NCBI GenBank assembly: GCA_027452025.1 | Contig: DAIDHI010000098.1 | Location: forward strand, 1-42,119 | Direction of reading: 5' to 3' | DNA from: Elusimicrobiota bacterium | GTDB taxonomy: Bacteria > Elusimicrobiota > Elusimicrobia > UBA1565 > UBA9628 | Length of the DNA: 42,119 nt | Part shown: piece after piece, positions 23,752 to 31,922 of the stretch | How the letters are laid out: every line of letters starts with the position of its first letter | Position numbering within the stretch: position 1 is the first letter of the stretch | The notes under the pieces: model-generated | Seen by the model: the letters and a program-made list of their open reading frames with translations, nothing else | Databases searched by the model: none | Told to the model about the DNA's origin: nothing | Program-made: the position numbers and the translations under genes

Positions 23752-24849
23752 ATGCCCTCGCGCTTCGACGCCGTCGTCGTCGGCGCCGGAGCCGTGGGCC
23801 TGGCCGTGGCGCGCAAGCTCGCGCTTTCGGGCCGCTCCGTCCTCGCGCTTGAGCGGCACGGCCGCCATGGCCTGGAGACCTCCAGCCGCAACAGCGAGGT
23901 CGTCCATTCCGGCCTCTATTACCCGAAGGGCTCCTTGAAGGCCCGGCTGTGCCTGGAAGGCAATCGCCGGCTCTATGAGTATTGCCGGGAGCGGGGAGTC
24001 TTCGTGCGCAACACGGGAAAGCTCGTCGTCGCCTGCTCCGAGGACGAAGTCCCGAAGCTCTCCGAGCTCAAGGCCCGAGGCGCGGCCAACGGCGTCGAGG
24101 GCCTGTCGCTGGTCGACGGCGCCGAGGCCGCGAGGCGCGCGCCGGGCGTCAAGGCTCTGGCCGCGCTGTGGATCGCTTCGACCGGCATCATCGACTCCGA
24201 GGAGCTCATGCAGGCGTATCGCAGCGACGCCGAGCGGGCGGGAGCGATCTTTCTGTGGGGCGGGGCGCTGACCGGCGCCGCGCGCAAAGACGGCGGCTAC
24301 GAGCTCCAGATCTCGGGCGAGGACGAGCCCGTGTGGGCTCGCTGCGTGGTCAACAGCGCCGGCCTTGGCGCCGACGCCGTGGCGGCCCTGCCCGGCCTCG
24401 ACGTCGACGCCGCCGGCTGCCGGCTGCATTATTTCAAGGGCGAATACTTCACCTTGAAACGCCGCCGGCCGATCGAGACGCTGGTCTATCCCGTGCCGGC
24501 CACGCACGGCCTGGGCATCCACCTGACCATCGACCGCCAGGGCGCGCAGCGGCTTGGGCCCAACGCTTTCGCGGTCAAGTCCCTGGACTACGACATCGAC
24601 GCCGGCCACGCGGTCGAGTTCTGGCGGGCGGCCTCGCGCTACCTGCCGGATCTTTCGCCGGACGAGCTCATGCCCGGCACCACGGGCATCCGGCCGAAGC
24701 TCTCGGCCGACGGGACGTTTCGGGACTTCGTGGTCGCCGAGGAGTCCGCGCGCGGGCTGCCCGGGTGGGTCAACCTCGTGGGCATCGAGTCGCCGGGGCT
24801 GACCTGCAGCTTGACGCTGGCTGACGCCGCGGCCGCGCTGCTGCCGTAA
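23752..24849 (+). CDS. FAD-dependent oxidoreductase, L-2-hydroxyglutarate oxidase-like
   Basis: This is a 365-residue DAO-superfamily flavoprotein. The dinucleotide fold GAGAVG (11-16) is followed by LALSGRSVLALERH and the TSSRNSEVVHSGLYY motif that identifies the L-2-hydroxyglutarate dehydrogenase/oxidase (LhgO/YgaF) branch. The C-terminal FAD segment [17 protein letters not shown] is typical. It would oxidise L-2-hydroxyglutarate or a related hydroxy acid and pass electrons to oxygen or quinone. A deleted copy of this gene is found 1.5 kb downstream at 26314-26572; its 3' 141 nt (24665-24805) repeats there at about 96% identity. Confidence 0.88.
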   Translation: MPSRFDAVVVGAGAVGLAVARKLALSGRSVLALERHGRHGLETSSRNSEVVHSGLYYPKGSLKARLCLEGNRRLYEYCRERGVFVRNTGKLVVACSEDEVPKLSELKARGAANGVEGLSLVDGAEAARRAPGVKALAALWIASTGIIDSEELMQAYRSDAERAGAIFLWGGALTGAARKDGGYELQISGEDEPVWARCVVNSAGLGADAVAALPGLDVDAAGCRLHYFKGEYFTLKRRRPIETLVYPVPATHGLGIHLTIDRQGAQRLGPNAFAVKSLDYDIDAGHAVEFWRAASRYLPDLSPDELMPGTTGIRPKLSADGTFRDFVVAEESARGLPGWVNLVGIESPGLTCSLTLADAAAALLP

Positions 24850-24860
24850 GGCCTTCCTTC

Positions 24861-24882
24861 CCCTTGAAGAGCTCTTCAAGGG
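24861..24882. repeat. Perfect 22-bp palindrome between convergent genes
   Basis: CCCTTGAAGAG followed immediately by CTCTTCAAGGG, with no loop. It sits between the FAD oxidoreductase stop and the convergent DUF4143 gene. No T run on either side, so a bidirectional terminator is only possible. Confidence 0.85.
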
Positions 24883-24914
24883 ATTGCGGCACGGAGAATG
24901 GAGCAGTTAGCCGT

Positions 24915-26153
24915 CTAGCGCAGCCGCCATAGGGCCTCCAGCGGCAAGGCGTGGAGATTCTTGGCGAAAGGCACGACCTCGCGCCCGGTGTAAAGGACCA
25001 CTCCGCGCAAAAACCGCTTGCCCAGGCCCTGCGCGAAGGCCTTGAGGCCCGCGAACTGCCCGGCGTCGACCGTGGCGGCGGATTTGACCTCGATGCCGAC
25101 GCAGCGCCCGCGCGCGTCTTCGAGGACGATGTCCACCTCGCGGCCCGATTCCGAGCGCATATGATACATCCGGGGCGAGACGGAGCTCCAGCCGAGCTGC
25201 TTGGCCAGCTCGGCCACGACGAAACATTCCAGGAACGGGCCGGCGAGATTGCCGTCCTCGCTCAGGCGTGCCGCGTCGATTCCGAGCAGATCGGCCCCAA
25301 GGCCGGTGTCGTTGAGGAATAACTTCGGCGCCTTGACCAGGCGTTTGCCCATATTCCCGCTCCACGGCGGCAAACGCCGGGCCAGGAAGGTGGCTTCCAG
25401 CAGGGCCAGGTAGCGCTTCAGCGTCGACTGCGGCATGCCCATGGAACGGGAAATCTCCGAGAAATTCATCAGGGAGGCCATGCGAGCCGCCAGGAAATTG
25501 AGCAGCCTGGGCAATTGTGTGAGACCCTCGATGTTGGAGAGCTCGCGCACGTCCCGCTCCAGTATGGCGGTGACATAGCTCTTGGCCCAGGCTTGCCGGC
25601 GCTCGGGGCGGGCGCGGGTCAAGGGCTCCGGATAACCTCCCAGCGCCACCCTGCGCCAAAGGTCCTCGCGCGAGGAAGGATCGATCCGGGGCAAGGGCGC
25701 GTCGGCTTGAAACAGGGCATCGATGAACCCCTCTTTTGCTCCTTCCAGTTCCCCTTGGGAAAGCGGCCAAAGCGTCAGGATCTCCATGCGTCCGGCCAGA
25801 GCCTCGGATAAGCGCGGCAAGAAGAGGACATTGGCCGATCCCGTCAGCAAGAAGCGTCCGGGACGGCGGTCTCGGTCCACTTCCGCCTTGAGCGCCAGAA
25901 AAAGCTCCGGAGCCCTTTGCGCCTCGTCAAGGATAACGGGCCCGTCGAAACCTCGCAGGAAGCCCTGAGGATCGCTCTTGGCCGCTCCCAGGGCGCCGGC
26001 GTCGTCCAGGGTCAGGTAGCGGGCCGGATGCCGCCCGGCGGCGAGCTCCTGAACCAGCGTGCTCTTGCCGGTTTGCCTGGCTCCGTTGAGGAAGACGACC
26101 GGGCTGTCCGAGAGGGCATCCAGCAGCGCCGGCATCAGATGGCGGGAATACAT
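24915..26153 (-). CDS. AAA_14/DUF4143 ATPase (second copy)
   Basis: From ATG 26153 this is a 412-residue protein. Walker A NGARQTGKST is at 23-32 and Walker B VILDEAQR at 73-80. A clear winged helix occurs at about 228-258 (NFSEISRSMGMPQSTLKRYLALLE), and DUF4143 with the nuclease-like elements EVDIVLED and GIEVKSA follows. The winged helix makes autoregulatory DNA binding plausible. The ATG at 26171 is the first in frame, but a -10 box TATGCT ends 6 nt before the internal ATG at 26153, and the usual family start (M-x-x-R-x-L) matches MYSRHLMPAL. It is only distantly similar to the first copy. It is flanked by an FAD oxidoreductase and its remnant. Confidence 0.88.
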   Translation of the reverse strand: MYSRHLMPALLDALSDSPVVFLNGARQTGKSTLVQELAAGRHPARYLTLDDAGALGAAKSDPQGFLRGFDGPVILDEAQRAPELFLALKAEVDRDRRPGRFLLTGSANVLFLPRLSEALAGRMEILTLWPLSQGELEGAKEGFIDALFQADAPLPRIDPSSREDLWRRVALGGYPEPLTRARPERRQAWAKSYVTAILERDVRELSNIEGLTQLPRLLNFLAARMASLMNFSEISRSMGMPQSTLKRYLALLEATFLARRLPPWSGNMGKRLVKAPKLFLNDTGLGADLLGIDAARLSEDGNLAGPFLECFVVAELAKQLGWSSVSPRMYHMRSESGREVDIVLEDARGRCVGIEVKSAATVDAGQFAGLKAFAQGLGKRFLRGVVLYTGREVVPFAKNLHALPLEALWRLR

Positions 26154-26159
26154 GCCAGC

Positions 26160-26203
26160 AGCATACTCCATAGGTGGTTAAAAATCAACCACTAACTGGT
26201 TGA
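26160..26203 (-). promoter_or_regulatory. Promoter with overlapping palindromic operators (second DUF4143 gene)
   Basis: On the - strand TTGATT (26183-26188), 17 nt, TATGCT (26160-26165), 6 nt, ATG at 26153. Two inverted repeats share an arm: GTGGTT/AACCAC (26174-26179 and 26187-26192) and TCAACCA/TGGTTGA (26185-26191 and 26197-26203). They overlap the -35, and their centres are 11 bp apart, about one helical turn. Confidence 0.75.
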
Positions 26204-26313
26204 ATTTGCAATCACTCGAGGCTTCAGGCCGCATCTTCGGTTCTGAATCGTCGTTCGAATTCCAAAAGATTCCTTCGGAGTCAAGTGCATAGGCCAGCTC
26301 GAGGAATCATTCC

Positions 26314-26572
26314 ATGCCCGAGCGCTTCGACGCCGTCGTCGTCGGCGCCGGAGCCGCCGTGGCCCAGTCTGGGCATCCACCTGACCAAGCTCATGCCCGG
26401 CACGACAGGCATCCGCCCCAAGCTCTCGGCCCACGGGACGTTTCGGGACTTCGTGATCGCCGAGGAGTCCGCGCGCGGGCTGCCCGGGTGGGTCAACCTC
26501 GTGGGCATCGAGTCGCCGGGGCTGACCTCCAGCCTGCCGATCGCGGACGCGGTATCCGGGCTGCTTGGCTAG
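26314..26572 (+). pseudogene. Deleted, frameshifted copy of the FAD oxidoreductase gene
   Basis: The first 43 nt match the start of the gene at 23752 (two differences). The next 18 nt (26369-26386) match 24511-24528, and from 26388 to 26528 the sequence matches 24665-24805 with about six mismatches. The intervening parts are missing, so two internal deletions removed most of the gene. The first junction shifts the frame, so no functional protein is made: the N-terminus is in frame with 26314 and the C-terminus (LVGIESPGL...) in another frame ending at TAG 26570-26572. The copy is in the same orientation as its parent, on the other side of the DUF4143 gene. Confidence 0.9.
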
Positions 26573-27777
26573 CGGCTCTCGGCCGCGCAGTGGGACTTCC
26601 AGGCCTCGGAAACCACCGCGCCGAGCCGCTCGGCGAAGGCCGCCTTCTCGAACCGGACTGTCTGCGCCCGCACCATGCGGTGGTCGAAGGACGACTTCGT
26701 CAGGCGCTCGATCGCCGCGGCAAGACTGCGCGGCGTCTGCTCCGGGAAGAAGAGGCCGCTCACGCCGTCGCGGACCGTCTCCAAGGCCCCCCCTTTCCCT
26801 AGAGCGATCACCGGCGCCCCGCAAGCCATCGCCTCGACAGCCGTGATGCCAAAGTCCTCTTCCTGCGGGTAGAGCAGCGCGCGGCAGCGCTGGTAGTGGG
26901 ATCGCAGGACTTCGGCGGGCTGCCAGCCCAGAAACTCGACTTCGGATCCGCGCGCCAACGCCCGAAGCCTGCGTTCGTCGCTCCCGACGCCGATGATCTT
27001 GAGCGGGGCCCGCGCGATGCGGCAGGCCTCGATGGCGATGTCGATGCGCTTGTAGGGGACCAGGGCGCCCGCCACGAGAAAGAAAGGCTCTCGGGAGCTC
27101 GAGCTCGGGGAAAGGTCGTAGAACGTGGTGTCGACGGGAGGGTAGACGACCTCGGCGTCCCGGCCGTAGCTCGCGGCGATGCGGCGGCGGACGTTGTCGC
27201 TGTTGGCGACAAAACGATCGACGTTCCTGCTGAAGCGCTGATCCCAATATGTCAGCCAGGGGTGGAAGAGGCTCATTCCGGACCTGGCCCAGGCTAGGGA
27301 GCCCGCGCGGAAATAGTTGTCGAACTGGTAGTTCAGGTAGCGCATCGGCGTATGGCAGTAGCATACGTGGAGCGGCCGGCGCCGGGCAGGTTCAGGAGAC
27401 ACGGTCGCGCCCATGGCGACGCAATGGCTCGAAGAGACGATCAAGTCGTAGCCGGCCAGGCGCATTGCGCGGACTGCCAGCGGCATCGCCGGCAGCCAAA
27501 ACCGGTATAGGCGCCTGACCATCGGCATTCTTTGGAGCCAGGAGGTTCCAGCCACCCGTCGGCTGAGCTCGGCGGAGACGGAACGCGGATCGTGGATCAA
27601 CGTATACAGGTCGGCCCGCGGAAAGAGCTCGCAAAGCGCCTCGAGCACCCGTTCGCCGCCGCGCATTCCGGTCAGCCAATCGTGGATGAGCGCGACACGC
27701 AGGCCCGCGGCCCATGCCAGCGAGCCGGGACCGGACAGGCCGGCGGCGGAAGAGGGCGCTTGGCGCATCTCGCTCAT
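26569..27777 (-). CDS. GT4 glycosyltransferase (WbaZ/WbuB-like position)
   Basis: This 402-residue protein has a GT-B fold. The N-domain holds [21 protein letters not shown], a signature of GT4 mannosyl- or rhamnosyl-type transferases such as WbaZ. The C-domain shows [19 protein letters not shown] and [25 protein letters not shown] with the EX7E motif. It is the last gene of the - strand polysaccharide operon and overlaps the 2-epimerase gene as ATGA. In UDP-L-FucNAc clusters the gene in this place adds FucNAc (WbuB), which is the best guess. Its stop codon overlaps that of the pseudogene remnant. Confidence 0.88.
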   Translation of the reverse strand: MSEMRQAPSSAAGLSGPGSLAWAAGLRVALIHDWLTGMRGGERVLEALCELFPRADLYTLIHDPRSVSAELSRRVAGTSWLQRMPMVRRLYRFWLPAMPLAVRAMRLAGYDLIVSSSHCVAMGATVSPEPARRRPLHVCYCHTPMRYLNYQFDNYFRAGSLAWARSGMSLFHPWLTYWDQRFSRNVDRFVANSDNVRRRIAASYGRDAEVVYPPVDTTFYDLSPSSSSREPFFLVAGALVPYKRIDIAIEACRIARAPLKIIGVGSDERRLRALARGSEVEFLGWQPAEVLRSHYQRCRALLYPQEEDFGITAVEAMACGAPVIALGKGGALETVRDGVSGLFFPEQTPRSLAAAIERLTKSSFDHRMVRAQTVRFEKAAFAERLGAVVSEAWKSHCAAESR

Positions 27778-28856
27778 CGATGAAGGTAGCCCAGGATGAT
27801 CTTCGCGACCTTGGCGCTGACGCCCTCAGCCAGATATTCCACGGGCGGCTGCCACCCGCCCCTCGAGCGCAGAGCGGCCCTCACGCAGGCGGAAATCGTC
27901 TCAGGGTCGGCGCCGCTGAGGATGTTGCTTCCCGACTCGAGGGTCTCCGGACGCTCCGTGACGTCCCTGAGGGTCACGTTCGGCACCGCGAAGAGGCAGC
28001 ATTCTTCCTGCACGGTGCCTGAGTCGGTCAGCACGCATTTCGCGTTCTTTTCGAGCTTCACGAACTCGAAGAGTCCCAATGGCTCGACCGCGCGCACTCG
28101 CTTGGCCAGCTTCAAGGACCCCAGCTTCCCGCGCGTGCGCGGGTGCATGCTCCAGATCACTGGGAATGAATACTCGCCGCTGAGCCCGTTGAGCGCTTCT
28201 ACGAGCTTGCCCAACCGCTCCGGAAGGTCGACGTTCTCCGCTCGATGAAGCGTGACGAGGAAGTAGCCGCCTGCGCGCACGCCGAGCTTCTTGAGGACCT
28301 GACTCTTCTCGATCTGACCGGAAAAATGATCGAGGACCTCTTTGATCGGGTTGCCGGTCACCAATATCCGCTTGCCGGCGATCCCCTCCGCGAGCAGATT
28401 TTGCCGGCTGCGCTCGGTATAGGGCATCAGAACGTCGCTCGAATGGTCGATGATCCTCCGGTTCACCTCTTCCGGGACGCGATCGTCGAAGCAGCGGTTC
28501 CCCGCCTCCATGTGATAGACGGGCACGGCCATCCTCTTGGCGATGACGGCGGCCAGGGCGCTGTTGGTGTCGCCGAGAACCAGGAACCGGTCGGGACGGT
28601 GGGAGGCGATGAGCTCCTCGGTCCCGGCAAGGATTTGGCCGATCTGCCGGCCCAAGCTCCCCTTTGCCCCGAGATAATGGTCCGGGGACCGGACCCCGAG
28701 CTGCTTGAAGAAGACGTCGTTGAGATTGGGATCAAAATTCTGACCGGTATGGACGAGAACTTGGTCGCACAAGAGGTCCAGGGCCGGGATGACCCGGCTG
28801 AGCCGGATGATCTCCGGCCTGGTCCCGAGAACCGTCATGACCTTGAGGCGCTTCAT
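27774..28856 (-). CDS. UDP-GlcNAc 2-epimerase-like (WecB/CapG family)
   Basis: This 360-residue enzyme is a non-hydrolysing UDP-sugar 2-epimerase. It opens KVMTVLGTRPEIIRLSRVI and has LVLGDTNSALAAVIAKR, HMEAGNRCFDDRVPEEVNRR (family motif), LVTLHRAENVD and LTDSGTVQEECC, the conserved catalytic and nucleotide-binding stretches of the family. Placed after a CapE-like and a reductase-like gene, it most likely acts as CapG/WbjD, making UDP-L-FucNAc from UDP-L-PneNAc by C2 epimerisation. Its ATG overlaps the stop of the upstream gene (ATGA), and a long frame upstream is a shadow of that gene. Confidence 0.9.
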   Translation of the reverse strand: MKRLKVMTVLGTRPEIIRLSRVIPALDLLCDQVLVHTGQNFDPNLNDVFFKQLGVRSPDHYLGAKGSLGRQIGQILAGTEELIASHRPDRFLVLGDTNSALAAVIAKRMAVPVYHMEAGNRCFDDRVPEEVNRRIIDHSSDVLMPYTERSRQNLLAEGIAGKRILVTGNPIKEVLDHFSGQIEKSQVLKKLGVRAGGYFLVTLHRAENVDLPERLGKLVEALNGLSGEYSFPVIWSMHPRTRGKLGSLKLAKRVRAVEPLGLFEFVKLEKNAKCVLTDSGTVQEECCLFAVPNVTLRDVTERPETLESGSNILSGADPETISACVRAALRSRGGWQPPVEYLAEGVSAKVAKIILGYLHR

Positions 28857-29764
28857 CGACCGATCGCCGCCGACTCGTAGGCGGCGAGCTCCTCGACCAT
28901 CGCCTCGATGGTCGGGGGTTCTTGATACCCGGCGGCCGCCCACAAGCGCCGGTTTAGCTCGGCGTGCTCGGTCGCGAGGGTCCGGTCCACCGCTGGATCC
29001 GCGGCGACGGGAGCGATCTCCAGATCCGGGCGCTCCCATTGTTCGGAGAACCACTTCAGGAGATCGTATTTGCTCGCCGAATCGCCAGGGACGACATGCA
29101 GGAGGTTTCCCAGACCCAGGCCTCCTTTGATTGCGCCCGCGCACAGCTTGGCGAAATGGTACGTCGTGACGCCGTTCCAGCGGTGGTTGGTGAAACCGCG
29201 GAGCTTGGCGCCCTTGGGCTGCGACAGGAACCAGCCGAGGAGAGAGGCTCTTCCTCCGGGCTCCGGGCCGATGATGGAGCACCGAAGATGATGCACGGAG
29301 GCCGAACCGCTTTCGCCCAGGCTCTTCGTCTTTCCGTAGACGTCGATCGCGTCGTGCGGATCCGACTCCACGCAGCGCCCCTTCTTGCCCGAGTAGACGC
29401 AATCGGTGGCGATCTGCAGGACTCGAGAGCCCGCGGCCTCGGCCGCCGCGGCCAGCCGCCTCGAGAACACCGCGTTAACGGCGATCGCGCTCTCGACATC
29501 CGCCGGCCGATTCTCGTCGATCTTCTGTTTGATGAGCCCGATGCAGTTCACGACGCACCCGGCGCCGTCGATGCCCCGGACAAGCTCAGCGACGGAAGCC
29601 CGCTCGGCATCGAGCCGCAGCCATCGGATGCCGGCCTGCGATCCGTCCAGCGGGGCGCGCGCCGTCGCCGTGATTTCGAAGCCGCCGTCGGCCAGCAGCA
29701 CCCGGAGCACCATGTGCCCCAGCATCCCGGTCGCGCCGGCGACGACCACGCGGGAGCGGCTCAA
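28853..29764 (-). CDS. RmlD-like SDR reductase (CapF/WbjC role)
   Basis: This 303-residue protein of the extended SDR/RmlD_sub_bind family has the NAD(P) motif GATGMLG near residue 10. The IGLIKQK segment after the strand ending VVNC is typical of the reductases in this cluster type, and DVYGKTKSLGE provides the YxxxK catalytic pair. It should reduce the 4-keto sugar made by CapE. CapF/WbjC of Staphylococcus and Pseudomonas carry an extra C-terminal cupin; this one is shorter and lacks it. The start is TTG at 29764, overlapping the CapE stop (TTGA); GTG a few codons in is an alternative. Confidence 0.85.
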   Translation of the reverse strand: MSRSRVVVAGATGMLGHMVLRVLLADGGFEITATARAPLDGSQAGIRWLRLDAERASVAELVRGIDGAGCVVNCIGLIKQKIDENRPADVESAIAVNAVFSRRLAAAAEAAGSRVLQIATDCVYSGKKGRCVESDPHDAIDVYGKTKSLGESGSASVHHLRCSIIGPEPGGRASLLGWFLSQPKGAKLRGFTNHRWNGVTTYHFAKLCAGAIKGGLGLGNLLHVVPGDSASKYDLLKWFSEQWERPDLEIAPVAADPAVDRTLATEHAELNRRLWAAAGYQEPPTIEAMVEELAAYESAAIGR

Positions 29765-30789
29765 GCCAACTGCCCCTGGCGCGACTTCAACTCATCCTGG
29801 ATGTAGGGCAGCTTCAAGAGCAGCTGCGCCATTCCTTCCTCGTCGAGGCGCTTGGTGTTATGGGAGTTGTAGTCCTCCATTTCCGTGATCTTGCGCTCGC
29901 CCTGGCTGAAGAACTTCTCGTAGTTCAGGTCGCGGCTGTCGGCCATCACCCGGAAGTAGTTGCCCACGTCCTGCGAGTGAGCCCGCTCCTCCCGCGTGAG
30001 GAGAGTCTCGTGAGCCTTCTCGCCGTGACGGGTCCCTATGATCCGGATGGGATTGTCCGCCTCGAAGACTTTCTTCAGAGCCTTGGCGAGGGTCGAGAGC
30101 GTCGCCGCCGGGGACTTTTGGACGAAGAGATCGCCGGGCGCCGCGTTTTGGAACGCATAGAGCACCAGATCGATGGCATCGTCCAGGGACATCATGAACC
30201 GCGTCATCTCGGGATCGGTGACCGTGATCGGCTCGCCGGCTTTGATCTGGCTCACGAAATGAGGGATGACAGAGCCGCGGGAAGCCATGACGTTGCCGTA
30301 TCGCGTGGCGCAGAACGTCAGCCCGTGCTCTGCCGCCGTGCGCGACCGCGCGATCGTCACTTTCTCCATCAGCGCCTTGGACATGCCCATCGCGTTGATC
30401 GGATACGCGGCCTTGTCCGTGCTCAGCACGACGACTTTCTTGACCTTGGCCGCGGCCGCGGCATCCAGCATGTTGTTCGTCCCGACGACGTTGGTGCGGA
30501 CCGCCTCCATCGGATAGAACTCGCAGGAAGGGACCTGCTTCAACGCGGCGGCGTGAAAGATATAGTCTGCTCCGTCGGCCGCCTCGCGGATGCTGTCAGG
30601 GTTTCGCACATCGCCGATGTAGAACTTGATCTTCTGGCTCTTGTACTGATGCCGCATCTCGTCCTGCTTCTTCTCGTCGCGCGAGAAAACACGGATCTCA
30701 CGGATTGCCGTGTTCAAGAAACGATTCAGGACGGCATTGCCGAAGCTGCCGGTGCCTCCCGTGATCAAGAGAACCTTACCGTCAAACAT
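29761..30789 (-). CDS. UDP-GlcNAc 4,6-dehydratase/5-epimerase (CapE/WbjB type)
   Basis: This 342-residue extended SDR is highly like WbjB/CapE: FDGKVLLITGGTGSFGNAVL with the TGGTGSFG NAD motif (10-17), RVFSRDEKKQDEMRHQY, YIGDVRNPDSI, HAAALKQVPSCEFYPMEAVR. Met 134 replaces the usual catalytic Tyr, in MGMSK (134-138), which I recall as a CapE trait. It removes water from UDP-GlcNAc and inverts C5, the first step to UDP-L-FucNAc. ATG 30789 with GGAGG nine nt upstream is the start; an ATG further up adds unlikely residues. It overlaps the preceding glycosyltransferase by 8 nt. Confidence 0.93.
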   Translation of the reverse strand: MFDGKVLLITGGTGSFGNAVLNRFLNTAIREIRVFSRDEKKQDEMRHQYKSQKIKFYIGDVRNPDSIREAADGADYIFHAAALKQVPSCEFYPMEAVRTNVVGTNNMLDAAAAAKVKKVVVLSTDKAAYPINAMGMSKALMEKVTIARSRTAAEHGLTFCATRYGNVMASRGSVIPHFVSQIKAGEPITVTDPEMTRFMMSLDDAIDLVLYAFQNAAPGDLFVQKSPAATLSTLAKALKKVFEADNPIRIIGTRHGEKAHETLLTREERAHSQDVGNYFRVMADSRDLNYEKFFSQGERKITEMEDYNSHNTKRLDEEGMAQLLLKLPYIQDELKSRQGQLA

Positions 30790-31921
30790 AAGCCAGCCTC
30801 CGTTCTTGCGCAATCGACGTATAAATCTCGCGGGCCATCGGCGCTATCCTGTCCGACGACAGCTGCCGCTCGGCCATCTCGATGTTGGACCGAGCAGCCG
30901 AGTCGATAAACGCATCATCGACAAGGGCTCTCCGGACAGCTCGAGCCACCGCCTCCCGGTCCTCCGGGGGCACGAGGAGACAGGTCTTCCCGTCCTCGAC
31001 CCATTCGGCAGCCCCCCCAGTGTCGCTCTGTATGGGAAACGAACCCATGATCAGGGCCTCGAGCAGCGACGTGCTGATCGCGTCGCTGATGCTCAGGCCG
31101 ATCGAGACCCGGGAGCTGCCGTGGTGCCAAAGCATCTCCTCGTGCGGCGTGGTCCACGGGAGAAACTTCACCTTGACCCCCGTTCGCCGCGCAAACGCGC
31201 GCGCCTGAGCCTCGATCTCGGGAACATAGATACAAAGTTCGTAGCCGGAGAGCAGCTCCACGCATTTCTCGAGGGCCTCCAGCGCCACCAGCGCCCTGCC
31301 GGCCCACCCCTGGTAGCCTTTGAGCATGATCTTGCGCCGGCGCTGCGAAGGCGGCGCCGGGCTGCGAAGACGACGGACTTTTTCGAGATCAAAGCCGCCG
31401 CTGTTGGGGAAAACCGGAAGCACCCGCCCTTTGAAGCCGAACTCGCGGCCAAGCCGGACGTCCCGCTGGGTTTCACAGCTGTAATAGTCGCAGCTCGCGA
31501 GCGTCTCGCGAATCCGCGGGGCGTGCTCGGGGAACTTGCCGAAGTGATAGATATCGCTGCCCCAATTGGTGACGAGCCAAGTCGGGAAATCCGGACCGAG
31601 AGCCCTCTTTGCAGCCAGTCCGAGATAGCCCGCGTGCTGAATCTCCATCGTGTGGATGATGTCCGGTCTCACGCTCCGGATGACATCGCAGAGATGCGCG
31701 AAGTGGTCCCGCCGCAGAAGCAGTTTGCGTAAAACACGCACCGGGCGCCAGGCTCCTGCGCTGGTGGCCCGGTAGGTCTTTACGCCCGCCGGGAGCTCCG
31801 GATGGAAGAGCCCAATATCGATCGATGGGAACAAGTGAATGTCCCAGCCCTGGCCGGAAAGCTGGTTGATCCAGCGTGCCGTATGCACGCTGTTGGACAA
31901 CGCCAAAAACAGTACTCGCAT
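30782..31921 (-). CDS. GT4 glycosyltransferase
   Basis: This is a 379-residue GT-B enzyme. The N-terminus RVLFLALSNSVHTARWINQL is a common GT4 opening, with IIHTMEIQHAGYLGL and LVTNWGSDIYHF in the acceptor domain. The donor domain has IMLKGYQGWAGRALVALEAL and SISDAISTSLLEALIMGSFPIQSDTGG, including the conserved Glu. It probably adds one residue of the repeat unit; the sugar cannot be told. Two nt separate it from the radical SAM gene, inside the same operon. Confidence 0.87.
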   Translation of the reverse strand: MRVLFLALSNSVHTARWINQLSGQGWDIHLFPSIDIGLFHPELPAGVKTYRATSAGAWRPVRVLRKLLLRRDHFAHLCDVIRSVRPDIIHTMEIQHAGYLGLAAKRALGPDFPTWLVTNWGSDIYHFGKFPEHAPRIRETLASCDYYSCETQRDVRLGREFGFKGRVLPVFPNSGGFDLEKVRRLRSPAPPSQRRRKIMLKGYQGWAGRALVALEALEKCVELLSGYELCIYVPEIEAQARAFARRTGVKVKFLPWTTPHEEMLWHHGSSRVSIGLSISDAISTSLLEALIMGSFPIQSDTGGAAEWVEDGKTCLLVPPEDREAVARAVRRALVDDAFIDSAARSNIEMAERQLSSDRIAPMAREIYTSIAQERRLAYV

Positions 31922-31922
31922 C

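Noticed and set aside
24850..24914. Intrinsic terminator between the convergent genes
   Set aside because: A perfect palindrome is present but no T run on either strand, so it is listed as a palindrome only.
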